Shown one piece after another: positions 34,952 to 43,918 of a DNA stretch of 64,000 nucleotides. Below the pieces are notes generated by a model. The model did no database searches, was not told where the DNA came from, and saw only the letters and a list, made by a program, of their open reading frames with translations. This DNA comes from Flavobacterium inviolabile (GTDB taxonomy: Bacteria > Bacteroidota > Bacteroidia > Flavobacteriales > Flavobacteriaceae). The translations under genes were made by a program, and so were the position numbers. Location: assembly GCF_013389455.1 (NCBI RefSeq), contig NZ_CP058278.1, positions 3,162,001 through 3,226,000 of the forward strand, in the 5' to 3' direction. The number at the start of each line of letters is the position of its first letter. Positions within the stretch are counted from its first letter, which is position 1.

Positions 34952-36062
34952 AAATCATACCCTCGGAAACATTGTATTGAAAAACCGGATTGTGATGCCG
35001 CCAATGACCCGCTCCAGAGCCGGAAAAGGCGATGTCGCCACTCCGCTTATGGCAGAATACTATAAGCAAAGAACCTCAGCCGGATTGATCATTTCCGAAG
35101 GAACCCAGATTAGCCGCCAGGGACAGGGTTATGCCTGGACACCCGGAATTTATACCCCGGAACAAATCAAAGGATGGCAGCAGGTTACCGATGCTGTTCA
35201 CCAGCATAACGGGATCATTTTTGCCCAGCTATGGCATGTGGGCCGTGTGTCGCACATTGCGCTGCAGGAAAACAACCAGCCTCCGGTTTCGTCCAGCGAA
35301 CTGGTTGCCGAAGGGGTTAAAGTTTTTGTGGATGCCGAAGGAAAAGGTCCTGAGAACGGTGTGGGCGAAATGGTTCAGCACTCCAGACCGAGAGCCTTAA
35401 CGGTTCCGGAAATCAAGGACATCGTTTCCGAATATGCACAGGCGGCTAAAAATGCATTGGAAGCCGGATTTGACGGTATTGAAATACACGGTGCCAAGGG
35501 TTATCTGATTAACCAGTTTATCGATTCGCAGGCTAATAACCGTACGGATGAATACGGCGGTTCGTTAGCAAACAGGCTGCGTTTCCTGAAAGAAGTGGTT
35601 ACCGCTGTTACCGCGGCTATAGGCAGTGAAAAAACCGGCGTTCGTTTAGCACCGCTAACCACACTGCAAGGTGCCGTTGACGATAACCCGGAGGAAACCT
35701 ATACGGAAGCGGTAAAAGTACTGGAAGCCTTAAAGGTCGCTTATATTCATATTGCCGAAGCCGACTGGGAAGATGCTCCGCTAATGCCGGTTGCTTTTAA
35801 AAAGGCTATCCGCAGTCATTTTTCCGGAACACTCATCTATTCCGGAAAATATACCAAAGAAAGAGCCGAAAAAGCGTTACAGGAAGGCTGGACAGACTTA
35901 ATTGGTTTTGGCCGGCCGTTTATTGCCAATCCCGATTTGCCATACCGCCTGGAAAACAACCTGCCGCTCAACGAACCCGTCCGCGAACAGTTCTTTGGCG
36001 GTAATGCAGCCGGATATACCGATTATCCGTTTTATACCCCAACAACAATACATACACTTTAA
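34941..36062 (+). CDS. old yellow enzyme-type alkene reductase (NemA-like)
   Basis: 373 residues of the OYE family, FMN-dependent reductases of activated C=C bonds in enals, enones and nitro-compounds. Seen: KNRIVMPPMTRSRA, FAQLWHVGRVSH, the active-site strand IEIHGAKGYLINQF and the late FMN-phosphate site GFGRPFIANPDLP. In most relatives the substrate-binding pair is His...Asn in HGANGYL; here the Asn is Lys, which may alter substrate binding. It overlaps the LLM gene and is followed after 8 bases by the aldo-keto reductase. Confidence 0.9.
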   Translation: MLFKNHTLGNIVLKNRIVMPPMTRSRAGKGDVATPLMAEYYKQRTSAGLIISEGTQISRQGQGYAWTPGIYTPEQIKGWQQVTDAVHQHNGIIFAQLWHVGRVSHIALQENNQPPVSSSELVAEGVKVFVDAEGKGPENGVGEMVQHSRPRALTVPEIKDIVSEYAQAAKNALEAGFDGIEIHGAKGYLINQFIDSQANNRTDEYGGSLANRLRFLKEVVTAVTAAIGSEKTGVRLAPLTTLQGAVDDNPEETYTEAVKVLEALKVAYIHIAEADWEDAPLMPVAFKKAIRSHFSGTLIYSGKYTKERAEKALQEGWTDLIGFGRPFIANPDLPYRLENNLPLNEPVREQFFGGNAAGYTDYPFYTPTTIHTL

Positions 36063-36070
36063 TTATAGCT

Positions 36071-37039
36071 ATGAGAAATTTAGGAAAAACAGACCTTAAA
36101 GTATCCCCTATCACGCTTGGTGCCTTTGCCATTGGCGGAACGATGTGGGGCGGAAATGAAAAAAACGATTCCATCGCAGCCATCCGCGCTTCTATTGATA
36201 ATGGTGTTACCAGTATTGATACGGCTCCGTTTTACGGTTTCGGACTCAGTGAAGAAATGATTGGTGAAGCTTTAAAAGACAGGGACAGAAGCAGCGTACA
36301 AATCCTGACAAAGTTCGGGTTGGTATGGGATGGCAGCAATAACGGAAAAGGTGAACACTTCTTTGATGCCGACGGTACCCCGATATACAAATATGCTTCC
36401 AAAGCCAATGTGATCAAAGAGGTAGAAGAAAGCCTGCAACGTTTGAAAACCGATTATATCGACCTGCTGCAACTGCACTGGCCGGACAGTACTACTCCAA
36501 TTGATGAAACCATGGAAGCTTTGGAATTGTTGATACAGCAGGGAAAAATTAAAACTGCCGGTGTTTCCAATTACAACGCTTCCCAATTAGAAGAAGCTAA
36601 AAAAACCGTAACTTTAGCTTCCAATCAGGTTGCTTACAGCATGTTGAACCGCACGATTGAAAAAGAGCTGGTACCCTATACCCTTGAAAACAACATGGGT
36701 ATCATTGCATACAGCCCTATGGAAAGAGGCCTGTTAACCGGTAAATACTTTAAAGACGGTAAATTGTCAGAAAGCGATCATCGAAACGGCTACTTCGGGC
36801 AATATGATCTGGAAAAGGTAAAGAGCTTCCTTGACAAAATAACACCGATAGCCGACAGTAAAAATGTCACGCTGGCACAACTGGTTCTACGCTGGACGGT
36901 ACAACAACCGGGAATTACAGTAGTTTTAGCCGGAGCCAGAAATGCCGAACAGGCAGTTTCCAATGCACAGGCACTGCATTTTGAACTGACAGCAGACGAA
37001 TTAAATCTTATTAATCAGGAACTAACTATTTTTATATAA
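36071..37039 (+). CDS. aldo/keto reductase
   Basis: 322 residues. The TIM-barrel AKR motifs are in order: SIDTAPFYGFGLSEEMIG (catalytic Asp and Tyr), ILTKFG (Lys), LLQLHWPD (His) and GVSNYN. The C-terminal part has NADPH contacts at VLAGARNAEQAVSNA. It reduces aldehydes or ketones with NADPH. It sits in an operon with an alkene reductase and a DJ-1-like protein, which suggests detoxification of reactive carbonyls. The stop overlaps the next start as TAATG. Confidence 0.9.
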   Translation: MRNLGKTDLKVSPITLGAFAIGGTMWGGNEKNDSIAAIRASIDNGVTSIDTAPFYGFGLSEEMIGEALKDRDRSSVQILTKFGLVWDGSNNGKGEHFFDADGTPIYKYASKANVIKEVEESLQRLKTDYIDLLQLHWPDSTTPIDETMEALELLIQQGKIKTAGVSNYNASQLEEAKKTVTLASNQVAYSMLNRTIEKELVPYTLENNMGIIAYSPMERGLLTGKYFKDGKLSESDHRNGYFGQYDLEKVKSFLDKITPIADSKNVTLAQLVLRWTVQQPGITVVLAGARNAEQAVSNAQALHFELTADELNLINQELTIFI

Positions 37040-37827
37040 TGATGAAGAAATTAAAACACCTATTGGCATTAAGTATGATGGTATTCGCGGGCTGCACCAT
37101 CCTATTGACAGGAAATGAAGCAACCGCACAAACTAAAAAATCAGTACCAATGAAAAAGAAAATCTTATTTGTAGTTACCAGTCATGGTCAGAAAGGCAGC
37201 ACCGGCGAACCTACCGGTTACTACCTGAGCGAGGTTTCCCATCCGTGGGAAGTACTGCACAATGCCGGTTATGAAATTGATTTCGTGAGCCCGAAAGGCG
37301 GTAAAGCCCCGGTGGACGGATTTGATTTAAAAGATCCGATCAACAAAAAATTCTGGGACGATAAAACCTATCATGCAAAAGTTGAAAATACCATGAAACC
37401 TTCCGAAGTTAATCCGAAGGATTATGTTGCCATTCATTTTGCCGGCGGACACGGAGCGATGTGGGATTTACCGGAAAACAAAGAGATTGCGGCACTGGCT
37501 GCCAAAATCTATGAAAACAACGGTATTGTAAGCGCTGTCTGCCACGGTCCTGCGGGATTGGTGAACATCAAGCTAACAAACGGCAAATACCTTGTTGACG
37601 GTAAAAAAGTAAACGGTTTTACCAATGAAGAAGAAATTGCTGTAGGACTGGAAAAAGTAGTTCCTTTTATGCTGGAAGACAAATTAATTGAACGGGGTTC
37701 TAAATTTGAAAAAACCGGCTTATGGCAGTCACATGCCGTTGCCGACCAACGTCTGGTGACCGGACAAAATCCGGCTTCTGCAGAAGCTGTTGGTAAAAAA
37801 GTTTTGGCAGAACTTCAAAAATTATAA
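37039..37827 (+). CDS. DJ-1/PfpI-family (Hsp31-like) protein with an export signal
   Basis: 262 residues. The N-terminus has a hydrophobic signal ending VFAGC, a lipobox that would anchor Cys19 in the envelope, although Met37 (MKKKILFVVTSH) is a second possible start for a cytoplasmic form. The fold is that of class I glutamine amidotransferase-like proteins: FAGGHGAMWDLP and nucleophile Cys in SAVCHGPAGL. Relatives are glyoxalase III or protein deglycase/chaperones. It fits with the reductases upstream in defence against methylglyoxal-like compounds. Confidence 0.88.
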   Translation: MMKKLKHLLALSMMVFAGCTILLTGNEATAQTKKSVPMKKKILFVVTSHGQKGSTGEPTGYYLSEVSHPWEVLHNAGYEIDFVSPKGGKAPVDGFDLKDPINKKFWDDKTYHAKVENTMKPSEVNPKDYVAIHFAGGHGAMWDLPENKEIAALAAKIYENNGIVSAVCHGPAGLVNIKLTNGKYLVDGKKVNGFTNEEEIAVGLEKVVPFMLEDKLIERGSKFEKTGLWQSHAVADQRLVTGQNPASAEAVGKKVLAELQKL

Positions 37828-37853
37828 TCTGATTTCAGATTTTTTAATGGTGG

Positions 37854-37891
37854 AAACGCACGATGGATCTCGGTCTGTTGTGCGTTTTTTT
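37854..37891 (+). terminator. terminator of the MFS-LLM-OYE-AKR-DJ-1 operon
   Basis: Stem AAACGCAC / GTGCGTTT with an 18-base loop, then a T run. A smaller hairpin AATCTGA / TCAGATT lies just before it at 37826-37841. Confidence 0.7.
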
Positions 37892-37896
37892 AATGG

Positions 37897-39873
37897 CTAT
37901 AATTTCAATAATTTCTGTTGGGCGCTACTGCCATCAGTATGCTGCAGGTTTATGATATACACACCGGAAGCCAGACCGGACGTATCCCAGCGGTACTGTC
38001 CGCTTGATAACGTGTGCTGCATGATTTTCTGCCCGGTCAGGGTATAGCAGGAAATAACCATCCCCGAACTGGCGTTATCCATATAAAAGGTATCTTTTAC
38101 AGGATTAGGATACATTTTTATATTCGGGAAAATGCTGTTCCAGTCGGTTGCCGAAAGTGGTCCTATCGTAACGGTTTTACAGGTCGTATCCGTTCCGCAA
38201 TTGTTGGTCGTTTCCAGACAAACCGTATAGGTACCATTAGCCGCATAGTGGTGTACCGGATGAATCCCGGTACCGGTTTGTCCGTCTCCGAAATCCCATT
38301 CCTGGCTGAGAACCGATGTATCGGAAAGGTTTGTAAAAGCAACCTGCTGTGCCGTTGTGTGCTGGGTAAAGGAAGCCGTTGGCAGAGGACAATCACAGTC
38401 GTAGCCGTATTTGGCAACAAAAAAATCGGAAGAACCACCTAAATTATTGATGGTCTGATTGCCTATCAGCAGTTCATTCGCGAAATAACCGCCTAAAAAC
38501 AAGTCCTTTTTATAGAAGCGCATTGCTGTAATCCCGTCGTAGAATCCCGTTCCTTCCACCCTGCCCAGTTTTTCCAGCGTTCCGGTATTTTTATTCAGGA
38601 TTGCAAACCAGCCATCCTGCCCCGTACTGCTGATGGATTCGTTATCCCAATGCATTTCGGTTGCAAAATAGCCGCCTATTGCCACTTTATTGTAATTGAC
38701 CGTTCCGGTTTGCGTAAAATTAACCGGCATCGAATAGCCGCTTTTTGCCCACAAACAGTTACCTGAGGCATCCATTTTCATGACAAAATTGGCAACATTC
38801 GTAAAATTAAGCCCCAAAGGGTTTTCAAAAATAAAACCGTTAAAACTATCTCCTAACGATCCCTGACCAAAAAAATAAAGATTGCCATCCTCATCTATAT
38901 CAACCGGAGATTGTGTCATCGTATTATTCATGACACCAGACAGATCGCTCTGTTTGTGCCAGAGGTATTGCCCCGACTGGCTAAAACAGCCAACATACAT
39001 TTTCGAACTGACCAATTGATTCCCTAAATACAAAACATCGTTGCCAACACCCGTTTGCGGCGGAACAAGGCTTCCGTTCACATAATAATTCCCGGTGAGC
39101 GGATGCCGTCTGAAATGCATACCGTATACAATAAATGCCTGGTCGTTTCCAGAAAAATTAATGTCCAGTTGCTGAACCTGCTGCAACACACCTGCCGTAT
39201 TGTATCGGAGTACATATATTTTATTTTCCCCGCTGCCGTCCGGAATCTTAATATTACTTTCTGCCAGCTTACTGCCCGGCGGAAACAGCGAAAACAGGTA
39301 AACATTACCCTGTTCATCCAGATCCATATCAATAATGGCCGTACGGCTATAGGACCATCCGGAAACGGTATCCGACTGTATCATTTTTGTCCAGTTCATT
39401 GTACCGTTTGTTTCATACTGGCTCAGGAACAAGGTTTGAAATCCGGCTGCCGGCAGTTGCAGATCATTACCAAAATCAACTGCATAGCCGTTTCTGTTCA
39501 CCATACCGGTAAGGTAGACTTTTCCCTGCTTTGAAACGCGCAGCGTTTTGGCCTGATCGCCGGCTGTTCCGCCAATTATTTTACTCCACCGGTGTTCGCC
39601 GTTACAGTTAAGGCTTCCGAAAAGTATATCAGTGTGTAATGCATCATGCCCGTCACCCGGTGCCGCTTCCCCGAATTTGATATTGTTCCGAAAAACCGGA
39701 GAAAACAAATAGACATTCCCTTCGGCATCCGTATCCATTTCTTCCACCCGTTCCGTCAGTGAAATCTGTCCGCCGTCTGCACTTCCGCCACTTGTTCCCC
39801 ATTGTAACTGCGGGTTTTGCTGTGCTAATGAAAAAAACGGGATGATTCCGAAAACGAGTAATAGCTGCTTCAT
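37897..39873 (-). CDS. secreted PKD-domain protein with a T9SS sorting domain
   Basis: 658 residues from the ATG at 39873, which starts the signal peptide MKQLLLVFGIIPFFSLAQ; a longer form from 39930 adds no signal. The body has SBBP-type repeats with many EDGNLYFFG/EQGNVYLFS-like units, as in secreted beta-propellers. A PKD domain (SQEWDFGDGQTGTG and HHYAANGTYTVCL) and a T9SS type A domain (MYPNPVKDTFYMDN to QQKLLKL) end the protein. It is a single-gene unit convergent with the DJ-1 operon. Confidence 0.88.
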   Translation of the reverse strand: MKQLLLVFGIIPFFSLAQQNPQLQWGTSGGSADGGQISLTERVEEMDTDAEGNVYLFSPVFRNNIKFGEAAPGDGHDALHTDILFGSLNCNGEHRWSKIIGGTAGDQAKTLRVSKQGKVYLTGMVNRNGYAVDFGNDLQLPAAGFQTLFLSQYETNGTMNWTKMIQSDTVSGWSYSRTAIIDMDLDEQGNVYLFSLFPPGSKLAESNIKIPDGSGENKIYVLRYNTAGVLQQVQQLDINFSGNDQAFIVYGMHFRRHPLTGNYYVNGSLVPPQTGVGNDVLYLGNQLVSSKMYVGCFSQSGQYLWHKQSDLSGVMNNTMTQSPVDIDEDGNLYFFGQGSLGDSFNGFIFENPLGLNFTNVANFVMKMDASGNCLWAKSGYSMPVNFTQTGTVNYNKVAIGGYFATEMHWDNESISSTGQDGWFAILNKNTGTLEKLGRVEGTGFYDGITAMRFYKKDLFLGGYFANELLIGNQTINNLGGSSDFFVAKYGYDCDCPLPTASFTQHTTAQQVAFTNLSDTSVLSQEWDFGDGQTGTGIHPVHHYAANGTYTVCLETTNNCGTDTTCKTVTIGPLSATDWNSIFPNIKMYPNPVKDTFYMDNASSGMVISCYTLTGQKIMQHTLSSGQYRWDTSGLASGVYIINLQHTDGSSAQQKLLKL

Positions 39874-40070
39874 GTGGTTGCCGGTTATTTTATATTTCAA
39901 ATATATTATTTTTCTTATATATAAAACCACAACATGCTAATTATCAACATCAAAAAGAGAAGATTCTTTCTTTATTATTGTTATCACGCTGTCCATAAGC
40001 AGCTCCTTATTCCTGAAGCCATGTCGGGGAAAAATGGTTATATTTAGACTATATCATCTGGCAAAAGAGA

Positions 40071-40628
40071 ATGAAGACCGCCCTGCAGCATTTTAATTTT
40101 ATGGGGCAGGAAATTATCGGCGAGGAAAGCGACCGCAGTAAAATGTTTGTATTGTTACGGCTAATGCAGCAGGAATACCGGGAAAACAAATTATCCAACA
40201 GGCTTATTTTACTGGATCTATTCAGCGCCATGCTGCTTATTATCAACCGGAACAGCATTATCAGAGACGACGCCGGCAAAAAAATCACCACCGCTACCGG
40301 GGATAAAATCCACGCTATCCTGGCTTATCTGCGGGAACATCTTACCGATAAAGAGAAAACCAGTATTGAAAATCTGGCTGTGGTTTTTGGCCTGTCTCCC
40401 ACTTATGTCAGTGAATTTTTTAAAAAACATACCGGAGAATCCCTGCAGCAGTTTCTGATACAGTCCAAACTAAAAATAGCCGAACGCCTTTTAAAACAAA
40501 GTGACAGCAGCATAACGGAAATAGCCAATACCTTAGCCTTTAACGATGTGAGCCACTTTAATAAAGTTTTCTCCAGCCGGCATCAGTTATCGCCAAAAGC
40601 ATACCGGAAAAATTCTCAAAACCGCTAA
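40071..40628 (+). pseudogene. AraC-family regulator lacking its N-terminal domain
   Basis: 185 residues. The C-terminal AraC double helix-turn-helix is complete (SIENLAVVFGLSPTYVSEFFKK to FNKVFSSRHQLSPKAYRKN, shown as its two ends). Only the helical linker precedes it; the usual cupin sensing domain of about 100 residues is missing. In-frame sequence upstream stays open only to a TGA at 40014 and has no cupin features. Either a decayed gene or a minimal DNA-binding form. The intact AraC gene at 55718 gives a comparison of about 276 residues. Confidence 0.6.
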
Positions 40629-40715
40629 TCCAGATCTCCGGCCGGTTCCGGAATTTATTTCCGTCCTGCCTTTAGATTTTGCAGCTTCAAATCGTTCCAA
40701 TTAAATCCGGAATAG

Positions 40716-40723
40716 TACATTTG
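40716..40723 (+). promoter_or_regulatory. Bacteroidota -7 promoter box
   Basis: TACATTTG, exact TAnnTTTG, 31 bases before the ATG at 40755. Confidence 0.6.
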
Positions 40724-40754
40724 TAGCTGTTGAAATTAAAAATTCAATGCATCC

Positions 40755-41537
40755 ATGAAACTACGAACAGTAAATGTAACACGATATATCACTCCGCTTC
40801 GGGAAGGAGGTTCTCTCCCGGCCCTGGCAGAAGCTGATGATGATTTTAAATACGTTCTGAAATTTAAAGGTGCCGGCCACGGTACGAAAGCACTGATAGC
40901 AGAACTGCTTGGCGGTGAAATTGCCCGTGCTTTGGGGCTTCGCCTGCCCGAAATTGTATTTGCCAATCTGGATGAAGCTTTCGGACGTACCGAAGCCGAT
41001 GAAGAAATCCAGGACCTGTTACAGTTCAGCCAGGGATTGAATCTGGCACTGCATTTCTTATCGGGTGCCATTACTTTCGATCCGGTGGTTACAGATGTTG
41101 ATGCCGAACTGGCGTCACAGATTGTGTGGCTGGATGCTTTTATCACTAATGTTGACCGGACTTTCCGAAATACGAATATGCTAATCTGGCACAAAGAGTT
41201 ATGGTTAATCGATCATGGTGCCTCTTTCTATTTTCATCATTCCTGGAACAACTGGGAGCATCATGCCAAAAGCCCTTTTGCACTGATAAAAGATCATGTT
41301 CTACTGCCAAAGGCAACGTTACTGGAAACCGTAGACACCGCATACAAAGCCCTGTTAACCGAGGAAAAGATCCGCGAAATAGTTGCTTTAATACCGGACG
41401 AATGGTTATTATGGGATGATAACCGGGACAGTCCGGAAGATTTAAGAGAAGTATATGTTCAGTTTTTATTATTACGAAAAAGTCATTCCGAAATTTTTAT
41501 AAAAGAAGCTCAAAATGCAAGAGAAACACTTATATGA
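40755..41537 (+). CDS. HipA-like kinase domain protein
   Basis: 260 residues with an N-terminal beta region (FKYVLKFKGAGHGTKALIAE, nucleotide-binding Lys) and a catalytic segment VDRTFRNTNML followed by LWLIDHGASF, the NxDR...N and DHG signature of HipA/PI3-kinase-like folds. It lacks the HipB antitoxin neighbour. Instead it overlaps by 23 bases a DUF3037 gene, a pairing known from many bacteria. The substrate of the predicted kinase is unknown. Confidence 0.85.
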   Translation: MKLRTVNVTRYITPLREGGSLPALAEADDDFKYVLKFKGAGHGTKALIAELLGGEIARALGLRLPEIVFANLDEAFGRTEADEEIQDLLQFSQGLNLALHFLSGAITFDPVVTDVDAELASQIVWLDAFITNVDRTFRNTNMLIWHKELWLIDHGASFYFHHSWNNWEHHAKSPFALIKDHVLLPKATLLETVDTAYKALLTEEKIREIVALIPDEWLLWDDNRDSPEDLREVYVQFLLLRKSHSEIFIKEAQNARETLI

Positions 41538-41898
41538 ATATGCTGTGATTCGCGTTTTGCCGAGGGTTGAGCGTGAAGAATTTTTGAATGTCGGCATTAT
41601 TTTATTTTCAAAAGGCGCTAAATTCATCAAAGTATTATATACCATTGATGAAGAAAAGCTCAGATTGTTTGCTGACGATCTGGATGTGGATCAGCTGCGC
41701 CTGAATATGGAATCTTTTGAAAAAATTGCCCGTGGTGATAAAGACGGCGGCCCTATTGCGCAAATGGATATCCCTTCCCGTTTTCGCTGGTTAACTGCCG
41801 TGAGAAGTTCCGTTATACAAACGTCAAGACCGCATCCCGGTTTTTGCGGCAACCTGGAGGGAACAATCGAACGCCTGTTTACCGAACTGGTGCTGTAA
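41515..41898 (+). CDS. DUF3037 family protein
   Basis: 127 residues. The start (YAVIRVLPRVEREEFLNVGIIL) and the RTSRPHPGFCGN-like motif, here QTSRPHPGFCGN, are hallmarks of DUF3037. The function of this family is unknown. It overlaps the HipA-like kinase gene by 23 bases and is probably its working partner. It runs convergent with the SMR gene, 2 bases apart, with no recognisable terminator between them. Confidence 0.87.
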   Translation: MQEKHLYEYAVIRVLPRVEREEFLNVGIILFSKGAKFIKVLYTIDEEKLRLFADDLDVDQLRLNMESFEKIARGDKDGGPIAQMDIPSRFRWLTAVRSSVIQTSRPHPGFCGNLEGTIERLFTELVL

Positions 41899-41900
41899 TT

Positions 41901-42230
41901 TTAGTGGGAAACACTTTTTGAAAACAAGTTGATAATCAATACACCGATAATAATAAAGATAATCCCGATCAGCGCCGGAAAATCCAGTGTTTGCTTATAC
42001 GCGAAATACCCTATTGCCGATATTAACACGATTCCCAAACCGGACCAGATTGCATAGGCTATTCCGATGGGGATTGTTTTTAAGGTTAACGACAGGAAAT
42101 AAAAGGCAAAAGCATACCCCGCAACAGCAATCAGCGACGGCCATAATTTTGTAAACTGTTCGGATGATTTGAGCGCACTGGTCGCAATCACTTCAAAGAA
42201 GATGGCGATTAACAAAAAGAGGTACTTCAT
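41901..42230 (-). CDS. small multidrug resistance (SMR) transporter
   Basis: 109 residues and four membrane helices. The essential membrane glutamate is Glu13 in IAIFFEVIATSALK, matching Glu14 of EmrE. Motif IPIGIAYAIWSGLGIVL is also conserved. SMR proteins are dual-topology dimers that export quaternary ammonium compounds or guanidinium in exchange for protons. The single gene encodes a homodimer-type member, as no second SMR gene lies beside it. Confidence 0.93.
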   Translation of the reverse strand: MKYLFLLIAIFFEVIATSALKSSEQFTKLWPSLIAVAGYAFAFYFLSLTLKTIPIGIAYAIWSGLGIVLISAIGYFAYKQTLDFPALIGIIFIIIGVLIINLFSKSVSH

Positions 42231-42286
42231 CTTTCAAATTTACGGTTTTCTTCCTGAATATTTTTTAAAACTCAATCGGATTATTC

Positions 42287-43918
42287 TTATTTATAGCTTT
42301 TTCCGGCAATATTTACGGCATCGTCAACACTCAGAAAGCTTAAGAAAACCGTTGGATATTCCGGTGAGAGCAACTGGCTCAGCACCCGGTAAACCGGGTC
42401 TTTAAGGCGTGTTAAAACGAGTTTCTTTTCTTCTTTTGTCATGAATTCCCAGAAATCTTTTATCGTTTCCAGAGCCGTACCGTCCAGATCCGGGGATTCT
42501 TCCAGGCTGATAATAACGGTATGAATACTGTTCCTGTCGGCTATTATCAGCGCTCTTGCCTGATTCAGTATGCGTTCGGTATTTGCAAAAAACAAAGGCT
42601 GATCCGGTCGGAGAATCAGAATCCCGGTAACGGGAAGTGCATCGGAATGTTTTTTAATATCCACAAAATCGTGGCTGTTGTCCAGACGTCCTAAAATAGA
42701 TATGGTGGATTCTGAAAACTGTTTCAGCAATAAAATCACGCTGGTTCCGATAGCCACTAACAAGCCGTCCAATACGCCTAACAAAAGGACACTCATAATG
42801 GAAAAGACAAGCAGAAAACGGTCTCTTTTCCATACAAAATACGGTTTTAATACGGCAGGATTCAGGTTATGTCCCACAGCATGAATAACAATCCCCGCCA
42901 GAACGGGCTGAGGTGTATATCCGATGAGCGGTAACATCCCGACAATAATAAGGAGTAGTGTTATGGCAGCAACCATACCGGCTGTTTTTGATGTTGCCCC
43001 AGCGGCTTCATTGGCAGAAGTTGCAGAATATCCGGCGCCCACAGGCATGCCGTGAAATAAAGCCGAAACGATATTGGACACACCCAATACCCATAAATCC
43101 CTGTTGGGCTGTATGCTATCGCCATGTTTCAGGGCAAAACTCCTGATTGATCCGTAAGATTCCGAATATAAGACCATTACCAAAGCCAGTCCCAGTTCTA
43201 CCAGGCGCAGCCAGTCATTATAGGACAGCTCCGGTAAATCCGGCAGCTCCGGTTTTAAGTGAATCGTTCCTACATTTGCTATCCCATAAGCCGGAAAGTC
43301 AATCCCCTTCCCGATGATAATGCTTAATCCGATGACGACCAGACCGCCGGGAAAATATTTAATCCGGGAAAAGACCGTTAACAGCAATAAGGCGATAACG
43401 GCTGTTAAGATGCTCCAGTAATTCCATTCTTTATATTGTAAAAAAACATCGGGCAAATACCGGAAAAAATTGGAATGTGACGTGTTAATTCCGGTTATAC
43501 CGCTCCATTGTTTGACAATTATCGTAATAACCAAACCGAATGTAAAGCCTCTTAATACCGGCTTTGCTATAAAATCGGTGATTGTACCGATACGAATCAA
43601 TGATGCGATTAAGAAAAACAGCCCGGTAATGAATACCAAACCAATGGCAAAAGTGAGGCTGGAAGCATTACTTCCGTAAGCGGCTAAAGCAGCTGCCATT
43701 ACTACAGCCGATGAAGAGGTTGCCGAAACAATGGCAAAACGGCTTGTTCCAAACAGCGCATAACATAATAAACCGGCAAAAAGGGCTATGATACCCGACT
43801 GCGGCGGCATATTCGCCAATCCGGAGTAGGCAACGGCTTCGGGCAGTAAAAGTCCGGCAATTGATAAGCCGGCGATAATATCCTGCAGGTTTAATCCGGA
43901 TAAGATACGCTTATTCAT
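42287..43918 (-). CDS. SulP-family anion transporter with STAS domain
   Basis: 543 residues. About eleven to fourteen hydrophobic helices (residues 10-420), with DIIAGLSIAGLLLPEAVAYS at the start, typical of SLC26/SulP transporters. The C-terminal STAS domain covers about 430-540 (ILILRPDQPLFFAN, SPDLDGTALETI with the conserved Asp-x-Ser/Thr region as DGTA). Substrate could be sulfate, bicarbonate or another anion. No carbonic anhydrase gene is adjacent, so bicarbonate is not specially supported. Confidence 0.92.
   Translation of the reverse strand: MNKRILSGLNLQDIIAGLSIAGLLLPEAVAYSGLANMPPQSGIIALFAGLLCYALFGTSRFAIVSATSSSAVVMAAALAAYGSNASSLTFAIGLVFITGLFFLIASLIRIGTITDFIAKPVLRGFTFGLVITIIVKQWSGITGINTSHSNFFRYLPDVFLQYKEWNYWSILTAVIALLLLTVFSRIKYFPGGLVVIGLSIIIGKGIDFPAYGIANVGTIHLKPELPDLPELSYNDWLRLVELGLALVMVLYSESYGSIRSFALKHGDSIQPNRDLWVLGVSNIVSALFHGMPVGAGYSATSANEAAGATSKTAGMVAAITLLLIIVGMLPLIGYTPQPVLAGIVIHAVGHNLNPAVLKPYFVWKRDRFLLVFSIMSVLLLGVLDGLLVAIGTSVILLLKQFSESTISILGRLDNSHDFVDIKKHSDALPVTGILILRPDQPLFFANTERILNQARALIIADRNSIHTVIISLEESPDLDGTALETIKDFWEFMTKEEKKLVLTRLKDPVYRVLSQLLSPEYPTVFLSFLSVDDAVNIAGKSYK

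Noticed and set aside
38014..39534. Plus-strand frames of 142 and 159 codons inside the PKD/T9SS gene
   Set aside because: They lie opposite a gene with signal peptide, PKD and sorting domains and have no features of their own.
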